DNA from: Mesorhizobium huakuii
Lineage (GTDB): Bacteria > Pseudomonadota > Alphaproteobacteria > Rhizobiales > Rhizobiaceae
Length of the DNA stretch: 64,000 nt
Direction: 5' to 3'
Assembly (NCBI RefSeq): GCF_030160235.1
Contig: NZ_BSNY01000037.1
Coordinates: 99,656-163,655, forward strand
How positions within the stretch are numbered: the first letter of the stretch is position 1; every line of letters starts with the position of its first letter. This document shows, in pieces, positions 16,520 through 25,461 of the stretch. The notes beneath the pieces were generated by a model. It ran no database searches. It was not told the DNA's origin and saw only the letters and a list, made by a program, of their open reading frames with translations. The position numbers were made by a program, and so were the translations under genes.

Positions 16520-17137
16520 TCAGGCGCGCGGCGTGTTGAATTCGGAATCGAGCGTCTCAGGGCGCTGGATGACAGCGAATTCGATGGCGACGCCATCCTC
16601 GAAATGACGAACGATCTGCCCGCGCATCGTGCCAAGCATGACCTGGACGCCGATCGCCGGCTTGACGTCGATCTCGATCGCGGCGCCGGACAGCGACAAG
16701 TCGATGATCCGGCACTGGTATTGGCGGCCATCGGTGAGCTGCAGCACGCTGGTCGGATTGCGCGGCGCGACGCGCTCGTGGCGGCGGTCTTCCGGCAGGT
16801 CGAGTTCGTGCTTGTTGGCAAGCCAGGTCAGCTGCGCCGCCAGCTTGTCCTTCTTGCGGTCGGAGGCAATCACCGTCATGGCGAAGCCATCCTGCAGCGT
16901 GCGCGTGACGACGCCTTCGATGCGGCCGATATGGTCGATATAGGCGATCACCTTTTCACCGGGCATGCCGATGCGATCGGTGCGGAACGCGACATTGCCA
17001 GGCGACATGTCGACAACCTGGCAAGGATGCTCGGTGCGGTCTTCCAGCATGAATCGCCCGTATATCTTGACCCGGACGCGCTGAAAGTTACGCCTCTCAG
17101 CTTGGGACGGCGCGTAGTCGACCGCCGCTGACCTCAT
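16520..17137 (-). CDS. Protein with two PilZ domains
   Basis: A 205-residue protein with two PilZ domains, the c-di-GMP-binding fold. The first (about residues 13-90) begins ERRNFQRVRVKIYGRFML and contains VVDMSPGNVAFRTD. The second (about 115-200) begins RRHERVAPRN and contains IIDLSLSGAAIEID. In the first the RxxxR motif reads RRNFQR, in the second RRHER, and both keep the D/NxSxxG block in altered form (DMSPGN and DLSLSG), so at least the second looks able to bind the dinucleotide. The output is unknown. It ends at a clear terminator. Confidence 0.85.
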   Translation of the reverse strand: MRSAAVDYAPSQAERRNFQRVRVKIYGRFMLEDRTEHPCQVVDMSPGNVAFRTDRIGMPGEKVIAYIDHIGRIEGVVTRTLQDGFAMTVIASDRKKDKLAAQLTWLANKHELDLPEDRRHERVAPRNPTSVLQLTDGRQYQCRIIDLSLSGAAIEIDVKPAIGVQVMLGTMRGQIVRHFEDGVAIEFAVIQRPETLDSEFNTPRA

Positions 17138-17256
17138 GACTGCCTACACCCCGTTTGGCATTCCCGCGCGTCAATGCGAGGGACTTCATCACAGAAGTAC
17201 AACAAAGCGGGTTAACAAAGGGGAAAAACGAGCCTGCGAGACTGTGCGATCATCAA

Positions 17257-17889
17257 CTATTCGTCGCGCCCGCCGTCGAAGACGACGAGATGGCGAATGC
17301 GGCGTGCCCGGCCAAGCGCCGAGATCGTATCTGGCGCCTCGAGTTCGGTTGGAACAAGCGAGGGAACGTCGATCGCCGGACGGTTGTTGAGCAACTCCTT
17401 CTCCGGATCGACGACACGGATCGAATCGATCATTGCGTCCGTGATCGGGTCGGCACCCAGCCAGAACGGCTTCTCCGCGGCACTGATGACGCCAAGGCAG
17501 CGCGGGTTCTCGATGCCGCCGTCGAGCGGCAGGGCAAGCAATTCGAACTTGTTGGAGCGGCCATTGCGGCTGAAGCCCTCGAAATTGATCAGCACCACCG
17601 ATTTCTGGTCGAAAACCCCGTGAATCAGCCGTGAAACCAGACGCTGATCCTTCTCGCGCCACAGCGACGGGAAGGAGAACCCCTTGAGTTCCCGGCCATA
17701 GCAGGCGCAGAGCCTGGTGCCGGCCAGGCGGAAGACGGGTTGGCCGCGCGTGTCTCGTTCCAGGATGAACGTGTCGGCCAAAAGTGACTTGATATCGGCC
17801 GGCTCGACTTCCGATCGCTTCGGAGCAGGGCGTCCGTCGCGCAGGCGGTTCCAATAATGGAACAGCGTGATCGATCCGTTTTGGTTCAT
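17257..17889 (-). CDS. PAS-domain protein (PAS_5 / DUF1491-like sensor)
   Basis: A 210-residue soluble protein of the PAS_5 class (Pfam PF07310 as I recall it). The core runs LFHYWNRLRDGRPAPKRSEV, DTFILERDTRGQPVFRLAGT, CACYGRELKG and LWREKDQRLV. These proteins have no kinase or output domain and are widespread in alphaproteobacteria, often several per genome. The C-terminal 40 residues are a variable basic tail. ATG 17889 has GGAG upstream; an in-frame ATG at 17928 would add 13 residues. The ligand and partner are unknown. Confidence 0.8.
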   Translation of the reverse strand: MNQNGSITLFHYWNRLRDGRPAPKRSEVEPADIKSLLADTFILERDTRGQPVFRLAGTRLCACYGRELKGFSFPSLWREKDQRLVSRLIHGVFDQKSVVLINFEGFSRNGRSNKFELLALPLDGGIENPRCLGVISAAEKPFWLGADPITDAMIDSIRVVDPEKELLNNRPAIDVPSLVPTELEAPDTISALGRARRIRHLVVFDGGRDE

Positions 17890-18279
17890 GGTATGCTGCT
17901 CCGCGCATTCTGTCGTCTGATGTCCCATCGGTGAACAGAAGGGCGCCCTCCGATGACCTACATGCGTTGCGGAGCAGGAAGCGTGCCAGCGTCGTTAACA
18001 CTTGTTCACGGGTCGGGGACGTTAAGGTTAACAACTGGTTTACGTTGCGCCCGAGAGGGCCCTGTGGCACACCAAAACCACTCCAGAAGCGGTCGTTTCG
18101 CGACGATCGGCAGCACTTCAGTCAAGAGTTTTAGGGGAGCAGGGGGCTCGACCGGCCGTTCAAGGGAAACCTTGGACGGCTTCTTTTTTGATTCGCACTG
18201 GGGCGATTCGCCGTTTGCGGTTCCAATGGCGGTGATCTAGATGCTCGCCAGATCGAACCAGCACCGAGTGCGATTGCAG
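17890..18279. other. 390-bp intergenic region with an orphan terminator
   Basis: No convincing reading frame lies here. It contains the promoter side of the PAS gene and of the rhomboid gene. On the plus strand it ends with a strong intrinsic terminator (18155-18189) that has no annotated plus-strand gene in front, so a small RNA or a terminated leader may be encoded between about 17940 and 18189. TTAAC-containing motifs occur at 17993-18030. Confidence 0.5.
18155..18189 (+). terminator. Strong intrinsic terminator without an upstream gene
   Basis: An 11-bp stem, GCCGTTCAAGG and CCTTGGACGGC (one G-U pair), closes a GAAA tetraloop and is followed by TTCTTTTTT. Stem, loop and T run are all optimal. 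It points along the plus strand, 90 bases before the rhomboid start, and no plus-strand gene precedes it. Confidence 0.8.
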
Positions 18280-19038
18280 ATGAGCGAACAGCAAAATCCA
18301 ACCGAAGCCGAACCGGCCGAAAGCATGCCGCCGCCTGCGCGCGAACCGGTGTTCAACCTGCCGCCGATCGTCCTGGCGGTGATCGGCATTTGCGCGGCCG
18401 TCTATCTGCTTCAGCAATATGTGCTGAACGACGCGCAGCAGATGACGCTGCTCTACGACGGAGCCTTCATTCCCGTCCTCTATACCGGGCAATACGGCTT
18501 CGACTGGTTCCTGTTCACTCGGCCCTTCACCTACGCCTTCATGCATGGGGGTTTTGCCCATATCGCCGTCAATATGGTCTGGCTCGCCGCGTTTGGTTCG
18601 CCGCTGGCCAATCGCCTCGGCGGGCTCGGGTTTGCTCTGTTCTTCGCCGTTACCGGACTGGCTGCCGTGGCACTGTTCTGGGCCATGCACCCCTATGGTG
18701 AAGCACCGCTGGTCGGCGCCTCCGGCGCCATATCGGGCATGATGGGTGCTGCGGCGCGTTTCGGTTTCCGCACCGACCGCTCTGCCGGCAAGGCGGCCTT
18801 CGCCGGCCCCGTGCTGCCGATCGCGCTTGTCTTGCGTTCGCGCGGTGTCGTGGTCTTCCTTGCCATGTGGATGATCATCAACCTCGCCACCGGCCTGCTC
18901 GGTTTCGCGCCTGGAGTAGATGGTCAGATCGCCTGGGAGGCTCATATTGGCGGCTTCGTTGCCGGCTTTTTCGGCCTGCGCTGGTTCGATCGGCGATGGC
19001 AGCCGCGCGAATGGGAGAGCGCCGACCCTCGCACTTGA
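18280..19038 (+). CDS. Rhomboid family intramembrane serine protease
   Basis: A 252-residue membrane protein with six or seven helices. The catalytic Ser is in VGASGAISGMMG and the catalytic His in the last helix region WEAHIGGFVAGFFGL. The HxxxN-like motif is in FMHGGFAHIAVNMVW, which stabilises the oxyanion. Rhomboids cut single-pass membrane proteins within the bilayer. The N-terminus is a Pro/Glu-rich tail. I chose ATG 18280 (MSEQQNPT); an ATG at 18241 is in frame but its codons look non-coding. The substrate is unknown. Confidence 0.88.
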   Translation: MSEQQNPTEAEPAESMPPPAREPVFNLPPIVLAVIGICAAVYLLQQYVLNDAQQMTLLYDGAFIPVLYTGQYGFDWFLFTRPFTYAFMHGGFAHIAVNMVWLAAFGSPLANRLGGLGFALFFAVTGLAAVALFWAMHPYGEAPLVGASGAISGMMGAAARFGFRTDRSAGKAAFAGPVLPIALVLRSRGVVVFLAMWMIINLATGLLGFAPGVDGQIAWEAHIGGFVAGFFGLRWFDRRWQPREWESADPRT

Positions 19039-19126
19039 AATGCAACTGATCACGGCGCACGATGTTCACTCTTACGTGAAAGCCGGTCTGGGCAGGGGAC
19101 CGGCAGGCGAAGCAGAGGAGGACGCC

Positions 19127-19558
19127 ATGACGGTTAAGGCAATTCTGGAAAAAAAGGGCCACGACGTGTTGACGCTCGGGCCGAACGAAAAGCTCAGTGA
19201 AGCCATCCGCATCCTGACCGAACACAAGATCGGCGCGCTGGTCATCACCAATGGCGATCGCAAGATTGTCGGCATCCTGTCGGAGCGCGACATCGTGCGG
19301 GTTGTCGCCAAGGAAGGTGCCGCCGCGCTCGATATCGCCGTGCGTTCGGCAATGACGCCGAAGGTGAAGATCTGCAATGAGAACCACACCGTCAACGAGG
19401 TGATGGAGATCATGACCAGGGGCCGCTTCCGCCATCTGCCGGTGGAAAAGGACGGCCTGCTCGATGGCATCGTCTCCATCGGCGACGTGGTCAAGCGCCG
19501 CATCGAGGATGTCGAGCGCGAGGCGGATGAGATCAGGGCCTACATCGCCACGGCCTGA
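19127..19558 (+). CDS. CBS-domain pair protein
   Basis: A 143-residue protein made of two CBS domains (about residues 8-62 and 77-130). Clear strands are ALVITNGDRKIVGILSERDI and HLPVEKDGLLDGIVSIGDV. CBS pairs bind adenosine nucleotides and regulate partner enzymes or channels; stand-alone pairs of this type are common in rhizobia and their partners are mostly unknown. ATG 19127 has a GAGGAGG site and starts the family-typical MTVKAILEKKG. Confidence 0.9.
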   Translation: MTVKAILEKKGHDVLTLGPNEKLSEAIRILTEHKIGALVITNGDRKIVGILSERDIVRVVAKEGAAALDIAVRSAMTPKVKICNENHTVNEVMEIMTRGRFRHLPVEKDGLLDGIVSIGDVVKRRIEDVEREADEIRAYIATA

Positions 19559-19569
19559 GCGGCGAAAGG

Positions 19570-19595
19570 ACCGCCGGCCGGAAACCCGACCGGCG
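19570..19595. terminator. Hairpin between convergent CBS and YjhX genes
   Basis: The arms CCGCCGG (19570-19576) and CCGGCGG (19589-19595) continue inward with one mismatch and two or three further pairs. The hairpin lies 11 bases past the CBS gene stop and 10 bases before the stop of the convergent gene. There is no T run. Assigned by position. Confidence 0.5.
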
Positions 19596-19605
19596 GAACT
19601 GTAGT

Positions 19606-19863
19606 CTATCGGTTGTCGAGTTCGGAGCGAACGAGCTCGAGCCCGCGCCTTGTGATGCGGTAGGGACCGCCACCCGACGACGAAACCGCCTTCTTGCGTT
19701 TCAGCTTTCGAAACAGGTCGAGATCGACGCCCGGATAGTGCCAGCCATCGCGGGTCAGGCATTTGACGGAGGCGATCCGTTTCTTCTGGTTCTTTTCGAT
19801 TTCAATGCGTCCGCCCTGCGCAAGCAGGTGCAGGATGCGCTGTTCAGTGCGCGAAATATCCAT
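19606..19863 (-). CDS. yjhX: YjhX-family protein (putative toxin homologue)
   Basis: An 85-residue basic protein starting MDISRTEQRILHLLAQGGRI and continuing ASVKCLTRDGWHYPG and PYRITRRGLELVRSEL, the whole length of the YjhX family. In E. coli YjhX is paired with the acetyltransferase-like antitoxin YjhQ. No partner is adjacent here; the nearest GNAT gene is at 21656, on the other strand behind gatB. The fold looks like a winged helix. The ribosome site is poor. I take it as a solitary family member, and toxicity is not implied. Confidence 0.75.
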   Translation of the reverse strand: MDISRTEQRILHLLAQGGRIEIEKNQKKRIASVKCLTRDGWHYPGVDLDLFRKLKRKKAVSSSGGGPYRITRRGLELVRSELDNR

Positions 19864-20100
19864 ATGGAGAGTTTCCGGGAAAACAAAAAATACCGCCGCC
19901 GCGTTTCGCGGCACGGGGTTTCAGGTTTTCTGCCCTGCCTCGCTACGAGGTCAGGGCCTTACCGGGACTGAGCGTAAGTGAACATCCACTCTCCATTGGG
20001 ATGGGCGTCCTATAGGCGAAAGCGGCCGAAAAGGCCAGCCCGCGGCTTTGCGCTTGTCTCTTCTGGCGGTTTGCACTAGCGAATAACTTTCGCTTCAGAC

Positions 20101-20129
20101 GTGAAAGTCACGTTCAAACGTGAGTTCAC
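20101..20129 (+). promoter_or_regulatory. Two small palindromes in the gatB leader
   Basis: GTGA-AAG-TCAC (20101-20111) and GTGA-GT-TCAC (20120-20129) lie 18-19 bp apart, centre to centre, directly before the gatB start. They look like two copies of one operator or two small RNA stems. Nothing else is known of them. The wider gap 19864-20151 also has a stem GCCCTG-CCTCG...CGAGG-T-CAGGGC near 19930-19957. Confidence 0.35.
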
Positions 20130-20151
20130 TCATCGTAATTTGCAGGCCGCC

Positions 20152-21651
20152 ATGACACTCATCGATACCCGCACGCCCGACGCAAAACGCCTGATCCCCG
20201 GCGCCACCGGCGACTGGGAAATCATTATCGGGCTCGAAGTCCACGCGCAGGTCATCTCGGAGGCAAAGCTGTTTTCCGGTGCCTCGACCGCTTTCGGCGC
20301 GGCCCCCAATGCCAATGTCAGCCTGGTCGACGCGGCAATGCCCGGCATGCTGCCTGTCATCAACGAGGAATGCGTCAAGCAGGCGATCCGCACCGGCCTA
20401 GGCCTGAAGGCGCAGATCAATCACAAATCCGTCTTTGACCGGAAGAACTACTTTTATCCCGATCTGCCGCAGGGCTACCAGATCTCGCAGTTCAAGCAGC
20501 CGATCGTCGGCGAGGGCACGGTGATCGTGTCTGTCGGCCCCGACCGCCAGGGCGAATTCGAGGACATCGAGGTCGGCATCGAGCGGCTGCATCTGGAGCA
20601 GGATGCCGGCAAGTCGATGCACGACCAGCATCCGACCATGTCCTATGTCGACCTCAACCGCTCCGGCGTGGCGCTGATGGAGATTGTCTCCAAGCCGGAC
20701 CTGCGTTCCGGCGACGAGGCAAAGGCCTATGTCACCAAGCTGCGCACCATAATGCGCTATCTCGGCACCTGCGACGGCAACATGGATGAAGGCTCGCTGC
20801 GCGCCGACGTCAACGTGTCGGTACGCCGACCCGGTGGCGAGTTCGGCACCCGCTGCGAGATCAAGAACATGAACTCGATCCGCTTCATCGGCCAGGCCAT
20901 CGACTACGAGGCGCGCCGCCAGATCGCCATTCTCGAGGACGGCGGCAAGATCGACCAGGAAACGCGGCTGTACGATGCCGTCAAGGGCGAGACGCGCTCG
21001 ATGCGCTCGAAGGAAGAAGCGCACGATTACCGCTATTTCCCCGATCCCGATCTGCTGCCGCTGGAATTCGACCAGGCCTATGTCGATGCTTTGGCCAAAG
21101 GGCTGCCGGAACTGCCCGACGACAAGAAGGCGCGGCTCATCTCCTCGCTGGGTCTGTCGACCTACGATGCTTCGATCCTGGTGTCGGAAAAGTCGGTCGC
21201 CGATTATTTCGAGAACGTGGCCGCCGGCCGCGACGGCAAGCTCGCTGCCAACTGGGTCATCAACGATCTGCTCGGCCAGTTGAACAAGGTGGGCAAGGAC
21301 ATTGAAAATGCGCCGGTTTCGCCCGACCAACTCGGCGCGATCATCGACCTGATCAAGGATGGCACCATCTCAGGCAAAATCGCCAAGGACCTGTTCGAGA
21401 TCGTCTGGAACGAAGGCGGCGATCCGCGTGCGCTGGTCGAAAGCCGTGGCATGAAGCAGGTCACCGACACCGGCGCCATCGAGAAGGCGGTCGACGAGGT
21501 GATCGCGGCCAACCCGGACAAGGTGGAACAGGCGCGCGCCAAGCCGACCATGGCCGGCTGGTTCGTCGGCCAGGTGATGAAGGCGACCGGCGGCAAGGCC
21601 AATCCGCAAGCGGTCAACGACCTCGTCAAGGCCAAGCTCGGCATAGAGTAA
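20152..21651 (+). CDS. gatB: Aspartyl/glutamyl-tRNA amidotransferase subunit B
   Basis: A 499-residue GatB, the usual length. With GatC and GatA (not in this window) it converts Glu-tRNA(Gln), and often Asp-tRNA(Asn), to the amidated form. The kinase-like catalytic part shows [41 protein letters not shown] and RCEIKNMNS, and the C-terminal YqeY-like tail has [23 protein letters not shown] 20152 ([10 protein letters not shown]) fits the family; an in-frame start at 20101 would add 17 atypical residues. It is followed after 4 bases by a GNAT gene. Confidence 0.97.
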   Translation: MTLIDTRTPDAKRLIPGATGDWEIIIGLEVHAQVISEAKLFSGASTAFGAAPNANVSLVDAAMPGMLPVINEECVKQAIRTGLGLKAQINHKSVFDRKNYFYPDLPQGYQISQFKQPIVGEGTVIVSVGPDRQGEFEDIEVGIERLHLEQDAGKSMHDQHPTMSYVDLNRSGVALMEIVSKPDLRSGDEAKAYVTKLRTIMRYLGTCDGNMDEGSLRADVNVSVRRPGGEFGTRCEIKNMNSIRFIGQAIDYEARRQIAILEDGGKIDQETRLYDAVKGETRSMRSKEEAHDYRYFPDPDLLPLEFDQAYVDALAKGLPELPDDKKARLISSLGLSTYDASILVSEKSVADYFENVAAGRDGKLAANWVINDLLGQLNKVGKDIENAPVSPDQLGAIIDLIKDGTISGKIAKDLFEIVWNEGGDPRALVESRGMKQVTDTGAIEKAVDEVIAANPDKVEQARAKPTMAGWFVGQVMKATGGKANPQAVNDLVKAKLGIE

Positions 21652-21655
21652 GGCC

Positions 21656-22153
21656 ATGTTCGTCCGCACCGCAGGCGAACGTGACCTTGATGCAATTCGG
21701 GCAGTGCTGGTCGAAACCTGGCATGCGACCTATGACGCCATGTACGGCGCCGCCAAGGTCACCGAGATAACCGACGAATGGCATTCGATCGCCTCGCTGA
21801 AGGCGCGGCTGATCAAGCCGAACAGCGACTTCCTTGTTGCCGACGACGGCAAGCGCATTGGCGGCGTGGCCTTTGCCGAAAGCGTCGACGGCGGCAAGAC
21901 GGTTGTCCTGAGGCAGCTTTACGTGCTGCCCAGCCTGCAGGGACGGGGCATCGGCGGCATGCTTCTCGATGAGGTCATCGAAAGTTTTCCGGAAGCCCAC
22001 GCCATCCGTCTGGAAGTTGAGGCGCGGAACACCCGCGCCATCGCCTTCTACGAAGCGAACGGCTTCGTTCGATCCGGCGATGCCGGCAAGCACGCGGGTG
22101 CCTCCGGCGAGCCGACATTGGTCTACCGCCGGCCTCTAGCCGACCTCTCTTGA
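21656..22153 (+). CDS. GNAT family N-acetyltransferase
   Basis: A 165-residue single GNAT domain starting MFVRTAGERDLDAIRAVLVE. The acetyl-CoA-binding motif A reads LYVLPSLQGRGIGGMLLDEV, followed by LEVEARNTRAIAFYEANGF, the standard motif B. The acceptor (protein N-terminus, small amine or other) is not visible. Only 4 bases separate it from gatB, so they are probably co-transcribed, an arrangement I recall from other Rhizobiales. Confidence 0.9.
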   Translation: MFVRTAGERDLDAIRAVLVETWHATYDAMYGAAKVTEITDEWHSIASLKARLIKPNSDFLVADDGKRIGGVAFAESVDGGKTVVLRQLYVLPSLQGRGIGGMLLDEVIESFPEAHAIRLEVEARNTRAIAFYEANGFVRSGDAGKHAGASGEPTLVYRRPLADLS

Positions 22154-22285
22154 TCACCTTCGCGCGAGCGGCGCGGCATACGCCTGTTTTCGTTTGACGG
22201 CTTGGGGCCCCCACACCAAAGCTGCTGATGCTGACCGCGCGGAAGCCGGAATGGACCGGCACGCTGGGTAGCGCTGGGGGGAACC

Positions 22286-22984
22286 ATGCCAAGCTTGCCT
22301 GAACTGATGCCGACACAGGTGTCGGACGAAACCTTTGGCGGCGTCACCTATCACATAGCGGGCGAGCTGGTGCCCGTGCTTTCGGTCGATGTGACGCGGA
22401 TGCCTGTCTATTTCGAGCACCACATCCTGTTGTGGAAGAACTCGACCATCACCATCGGCCTGAAATCGCTGAAAGGTGCGCTGAAGCGCATGATGGCCGG
22501 CATGCAGATCTTCGTCACCGAGGCGTCGGGAGCGGGCATCATCGCCTTCAGCCGTGATGGGCCCGGCCACATCGTGCCGATCCATCTCAGGCGTGGCGAG
22601 GAGATTCAGGTGCGCGAACACCAGTTTCTCGCCGCCACCGGCAATGTCGACTACACATTCGAGCGTGTGCGCGGCCTGGCGACGATGCTGTTCGGCCAGA
22701 GCGGCTTCTTCATCGACCGATTTCGTGGCGATAGCGGCGACGGCATCGTCTGGCTGCACGGCTACGGCAATGTCTTCGAAAAGACGCTTGCTGCCGGCGA
22801 GACCATCGACATCGAGCCGGGCGGCTGGCTGTTCAAGGATGCCTCCGTCAGGATGGAAACCAAGATCGACCGCCTGTCGAGCGGCTTCTTCGGCGCCAAT
22901 ATGAATTTCATCGTCAATCGCTTCACCGGCCCGGGCCGGGTCGGCATCCAGTCGATGTATCTGCACATGCCGACGGAGGAGTAG
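22286..22984 (+). CDS. AIM24 / TIGR00266 family protein
   Basis: A 232-residue all-beta protein of the AIM24 family. Visible parts are VYFEHHILLWKNSTITIG, GIIAFSRDGPGHIVPIHL, HQFLAATGNVDYTF and EPGGWLFKDASVRMET. These proteins form a trimeric double-barrel like TRAP-type folds; the yeast mitochondrial relative affects inner-membrane architecture, while bacterial roles are unclear. ATG 22286 has GGGGGGAA shortly upstream. Confidence 0.85.
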   Translation: MPSLPELMPTQVSDETFGGVTYHIAGELVPVLSVDVTRMPVYFEHHILLWKNSTITIGLKSLKGALKRMMAGMQIFVTEASGAGIIAFSRDGPGHIVPIHLRRGEEIQVREHQFLAATGNVDYTFERVRGLATMLFGQSGFFIDRFRGDSGDGIVWLHGYGNVFEKTLAAGETIDIEPGGWLFKDASVRMETKIDRLSSGFFGANMNFIVNRFTGPGRVGIQSMYLHMPTEE

Positions 22985-23053
22985 GCCCGAGGAGGATATG
23001 GATCAGCGCTGGCGAACCGCCGCAGTCGTATCAGCCGGTGCGGCATAACCGAC

Positions 23054-23080
23054 GGTACTTCGCAGCGGCGGCGAAGTACC
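23054..23080 (+). terminator. Hairpin after the AIM24 gene
   Basis: GGTACTTCGC (23054-23063) and its complement GCGAAGTACC (23071-23080) form a perfect 10-bp stem with a 7-base loop, 70 bases after the AIM24 stop and 70 before the next gene. No T run follows, so termination is only likely. Confidence 0.4.
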
Positions 23081-23149
23081 TATCGGGTCCATTCGGGCAT
23101 GCGTCATTGTCGCATTTGCTGCGCCGGCTCACGACGGATATTCAGGGAC

Positions 23150-23494
23150 ATGACTAAGCTGTCGCGCATTGCAGCCCTGGCGCTGCTCGCCATCATCGTT
23201 CTTGCAACCCTGTCGCCGATCCAGGTGCGGCCGCACATAGCCGATGCGAATGTTGAGCGCGCCTTGGCTTATCTGTTGCTTGGCCTCGCCGTGGCACTCG
23301 GCTTCCCAAATCGTGTGTATCAAGCCGTGATCTTCGTGGTTGCTACCGCAGGCATACTGGAATTGCTTCAGATCATAGATCCCAGCCGTCACGCACGTCT
23401 CATCGATGCCCTTGTGAAGGCCTTTGCCGGAGTGGCTGGGATCGTGGCGGGACAACTGCTCGTCAGGACCGGCGGACGAAAGAGCGAGAGCTAG
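23150..23494 (+). CDS. VanZ-like small membrane protein
   Basis: A 114-residue protein with three or four membrane helices. The pattern IAALALLAIIVLATLSPIQV, then AYLLLGLAVALGFP, then GILELLQIIDPSRHARLIDA and FAGVAGIVAGQLLV, is that of short VanZ-like proteins (Pfam PF04892 relatives) in alphaproteobacteria. The function of these is not known. It is convergent with panC. ATG 23150 is chosen because the helix begins right after it. Confidence 0.68.
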   Translation: MTKLSRIAALALLAIIVLATLSPIQVRPHIADANVERALAYLLLGLAVALGFPNRVYQAVIFVVATAGILELLQIIDPSRHARLIDALVKAFAGVAGIVAGQLLVRTGGRKSES

Positions 23495-23522
23495 GTGCGG
23501 CGGCAAACCGCCGTATTGTCAC

Positions 23523-24374
23523 CTAGACGGTGGGAACCTCCACATTGTCGATCAACCGCGTCTTGCCAAGCCAGGCCGCCGCAAGCAGGCGCCCCGCGCG
23601 GTCGCGGCGCCAGGGGGCTAGCGTCAGGCTTTCGCGGGCCTCGACATAGTCGATTTTCTGGAAGCCGGCGGCGATGAGCGCGCGGTCGGCCTCACCGGTC
23701 GCGTCGTCCTGGTGCGCGCCCGCGGTCAGTGCCGCTGCCGCCTTGCGCAGGATCACGTTGAGCTGGCGGGCGACAGCGAGTTCGGCCTCGCCGAGATAGG
23801 CGTTGCGCGACGACATGGCCAGGCCATGCGCGTCGCGTATGGTCGGGGCGCCGATGATCTCGACAGGCAGGTCAAGGTCGCGGCAGAGCTGCCTGACGAC
23901 GCAAAGCTGCTGGTAATCCTTCTCGCCAAAGACCGCACAGTCAGGCGTCGCCTGCAGAAAAAGTTTGGCAACCACGGTGGCAACGCCCTCGAAGAAGGTG
24001 GGGCGGAAGTCCGATTCGAGCCCGGCGGACGGACCGCCGACCGAGATCCTGGTGGCGAAGCCGGCGGGATACATCGCGTCGGCCGTCGGCGTGAAGGCAA
24101 GATCGGCTTTGACCGTCGCCAGCAGGTCCAGGTCGCGGGCGAGCTGGCGCGGGTACTTGTCGAGATCCTCGCTCGGCGCGAACTGCGTCGGGTTGACGAA
24201 GATCGACACCACGCACCGCTCGGCTTTTTCCCTGGCGATCCTGATCAGGGAGAGATGCCCCTCATGCAGCGCGCCCATGGTTGGCACCATGGCGACGCGC
24301 AGGCCATCGCGCCGCCAGCCACTGACCTGCGCGCGAAGTGCGGCGACGCTGTCGACGACGTCAGGCCGGCTCAT
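23523..24374 (-). CDS. panC: Pantothenate synthetase (pantoate-beta-alanine ligase)
   Basis: A 283-residue PanC. It joins pantoate and beta-alanine with ATP, the last step of pantothenate synthesis. Motifs are [15 protein letters not shown] (HIGH-like ATP site), [18 protein letters not shown] and [11 protein letters not shown] (KMSKS-like MSSRN). It overlaps panB by 4 bases, so the two are translationally coupled. Confidence 0.96.
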   Translation of the reverse strand: MSRPDVVDSVAALRAQVSGWRRDGLRVAMVPTMGALHEGHLSLIRIAREKAERCVVSIFVNPTQFAPSEDLDKYPRQLARDLDLLATVKADLAFTPTADAMYPAGFATRISVGGPSAGLESDFRPTFFEGVATVVAKLFLQATPDCAVFGEKDYQQLCVVRQLCRDLDLPVEIIGAPTIRDAHGLAMSSRNAYLGEAELAVARQLNVILRKAAAALTAGAHQDDATGEADRALIAAGFQKIDYVEARESLTLAPWRRDRAGRLLAAAWLGKTRLIDNVEVPTV

Positions 24375-25231
24375 GGTTCATCCCCATCATTTGAGTCCGA
24401 AGAGGCTTTTGAACCCGAAAAGACATGGTTTGGGCCAGGGAAAGTCCGCTCTCGCACCTCCGCCGCATAGCGCTCGGCGGCATGCGCGACCACACGGCGC
24501 AGATCGGCATATTCCTTGACGAATTTCGGCACGCGGTCGACGGTCAGCCCGACCATGTCGTCGATGACCAGGATCTGGCCATCGCAGTCGCCGCTGGCGC
24601 CGATGCCGATGGTTGGAATGGCGATGCGGCGTGTGATGTCGGCGGCGACCGCCTCGATGGTGCCTTCGATCACCACGGAGAACGCGCCGGCCTTTTCGAC
24701 GGCACGTGCGTCGGCCATCAACGCCGCGACAGTCTCGTCCGTGCGGCCCTTGATCTTGTAGCCGCCATCCTTCTCCACCGATTGCGGCAGCAGGCCGATA
24801 TGACCCATGACCGGAATGCCGGCGGCCACGATTGCCGCGATCTGCCCGGCCATGTCGACGCCGCCCTCAAGCTTCACCGCCTGGCAGCCGGTCTCGTCAA
24901 CGATGCGCCGCGCAGAGGCCACGGCCAGCGCCGCCGAATCCTCGTAGCTGCCGGCCGGCATGTCGACAACCACGCAGGCCCTGGCCGAGCCGCGCATCAC
25001 GGCTTGCCCATGCGCGATCATCATATCGAGCGAGGCGCCGAGCGTCGTCTCGTGGCCATGCAGGACCATGGCCACGCTGTCGCCGACCAGAAGCAGGTCG
25101 ACATGCGGGTCGAGCAGGCGGGCGACGGGATAGGTGTAGGCGGTCAGGCAGACCAACGGGATGCCGCCCTTGCGGCGGCGAATCAGCTCGGGGCCGATGC
25201 GAATGTCGGTGGTCGGCAGTTTCGTGGCCAA
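24371..25231 (-). CDS. panB: Ketopantoate hydroxymethyltransferase
   Basis: A 286-residue PanB. It transfers a hydroxymethyl group from methylene-tetrahydrofolate to alpha-ketoisovalerate. The metal and substrate sites are [37 protein letters not shown] and [12 protein letters not shown]. The C-terminus carries about 20 extra residues ending in an acidic tail. It is the first gene of a two-gene panB-panC operon. Confidence 0.96.
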   Translation of the reverse strand: MATKLPTTDIRIGPELIRRRKGGIPLVCLTAYTYPVARLLDPHVDLLLVGDSVAMVLHGHETTLGASLDMMIAHGQAVMRGSARACVVVDMPAGSYEDSAALAVASARRIVDETGCQAVKLEGGVDMAGQIAAIVAAGIPVMGHIGLLPQSVEKDGGYKIKGRTDETVAALMADARAVEKAGAFSVVIEGTIEAVAADITRRIAIPTIGIGASGDCDGQILVIDDMVGLTVDRVPKFVKEYADLRRVVAHAAERYAAEVRERTFPGPNHVFSGSKASSDSNDGDEP

Positions 25232-25461
25232 TCGTCACCTCCTTCGGCCCATGGCCGGATCGGATATCCGCATGGGCGCGCTGAGCTTTAGAAAGAGCCG
25301 AAAGGCTTGGCAAGCGTGCATCCTGCCGCCCCTCGGGATCACAGGCTTGTGTCGGCACCCCGGCGCGCCATTTGCGCGCTCCCCGCGGCAAAACCCTTGC
25401 CTTCCCGCAGGCCTGACGCCATAAGCAGGAAACAGGCGCCGCCAGCGCAAAGGGTTCTGAG

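Noticed and set aside
17993-18040. Possible CtrA sites (TTAA repeats) before the rhomboid gene
   Set aside because: The spacing between the TTAA units is not the TTAA-N7-TTAA required for CtrA.
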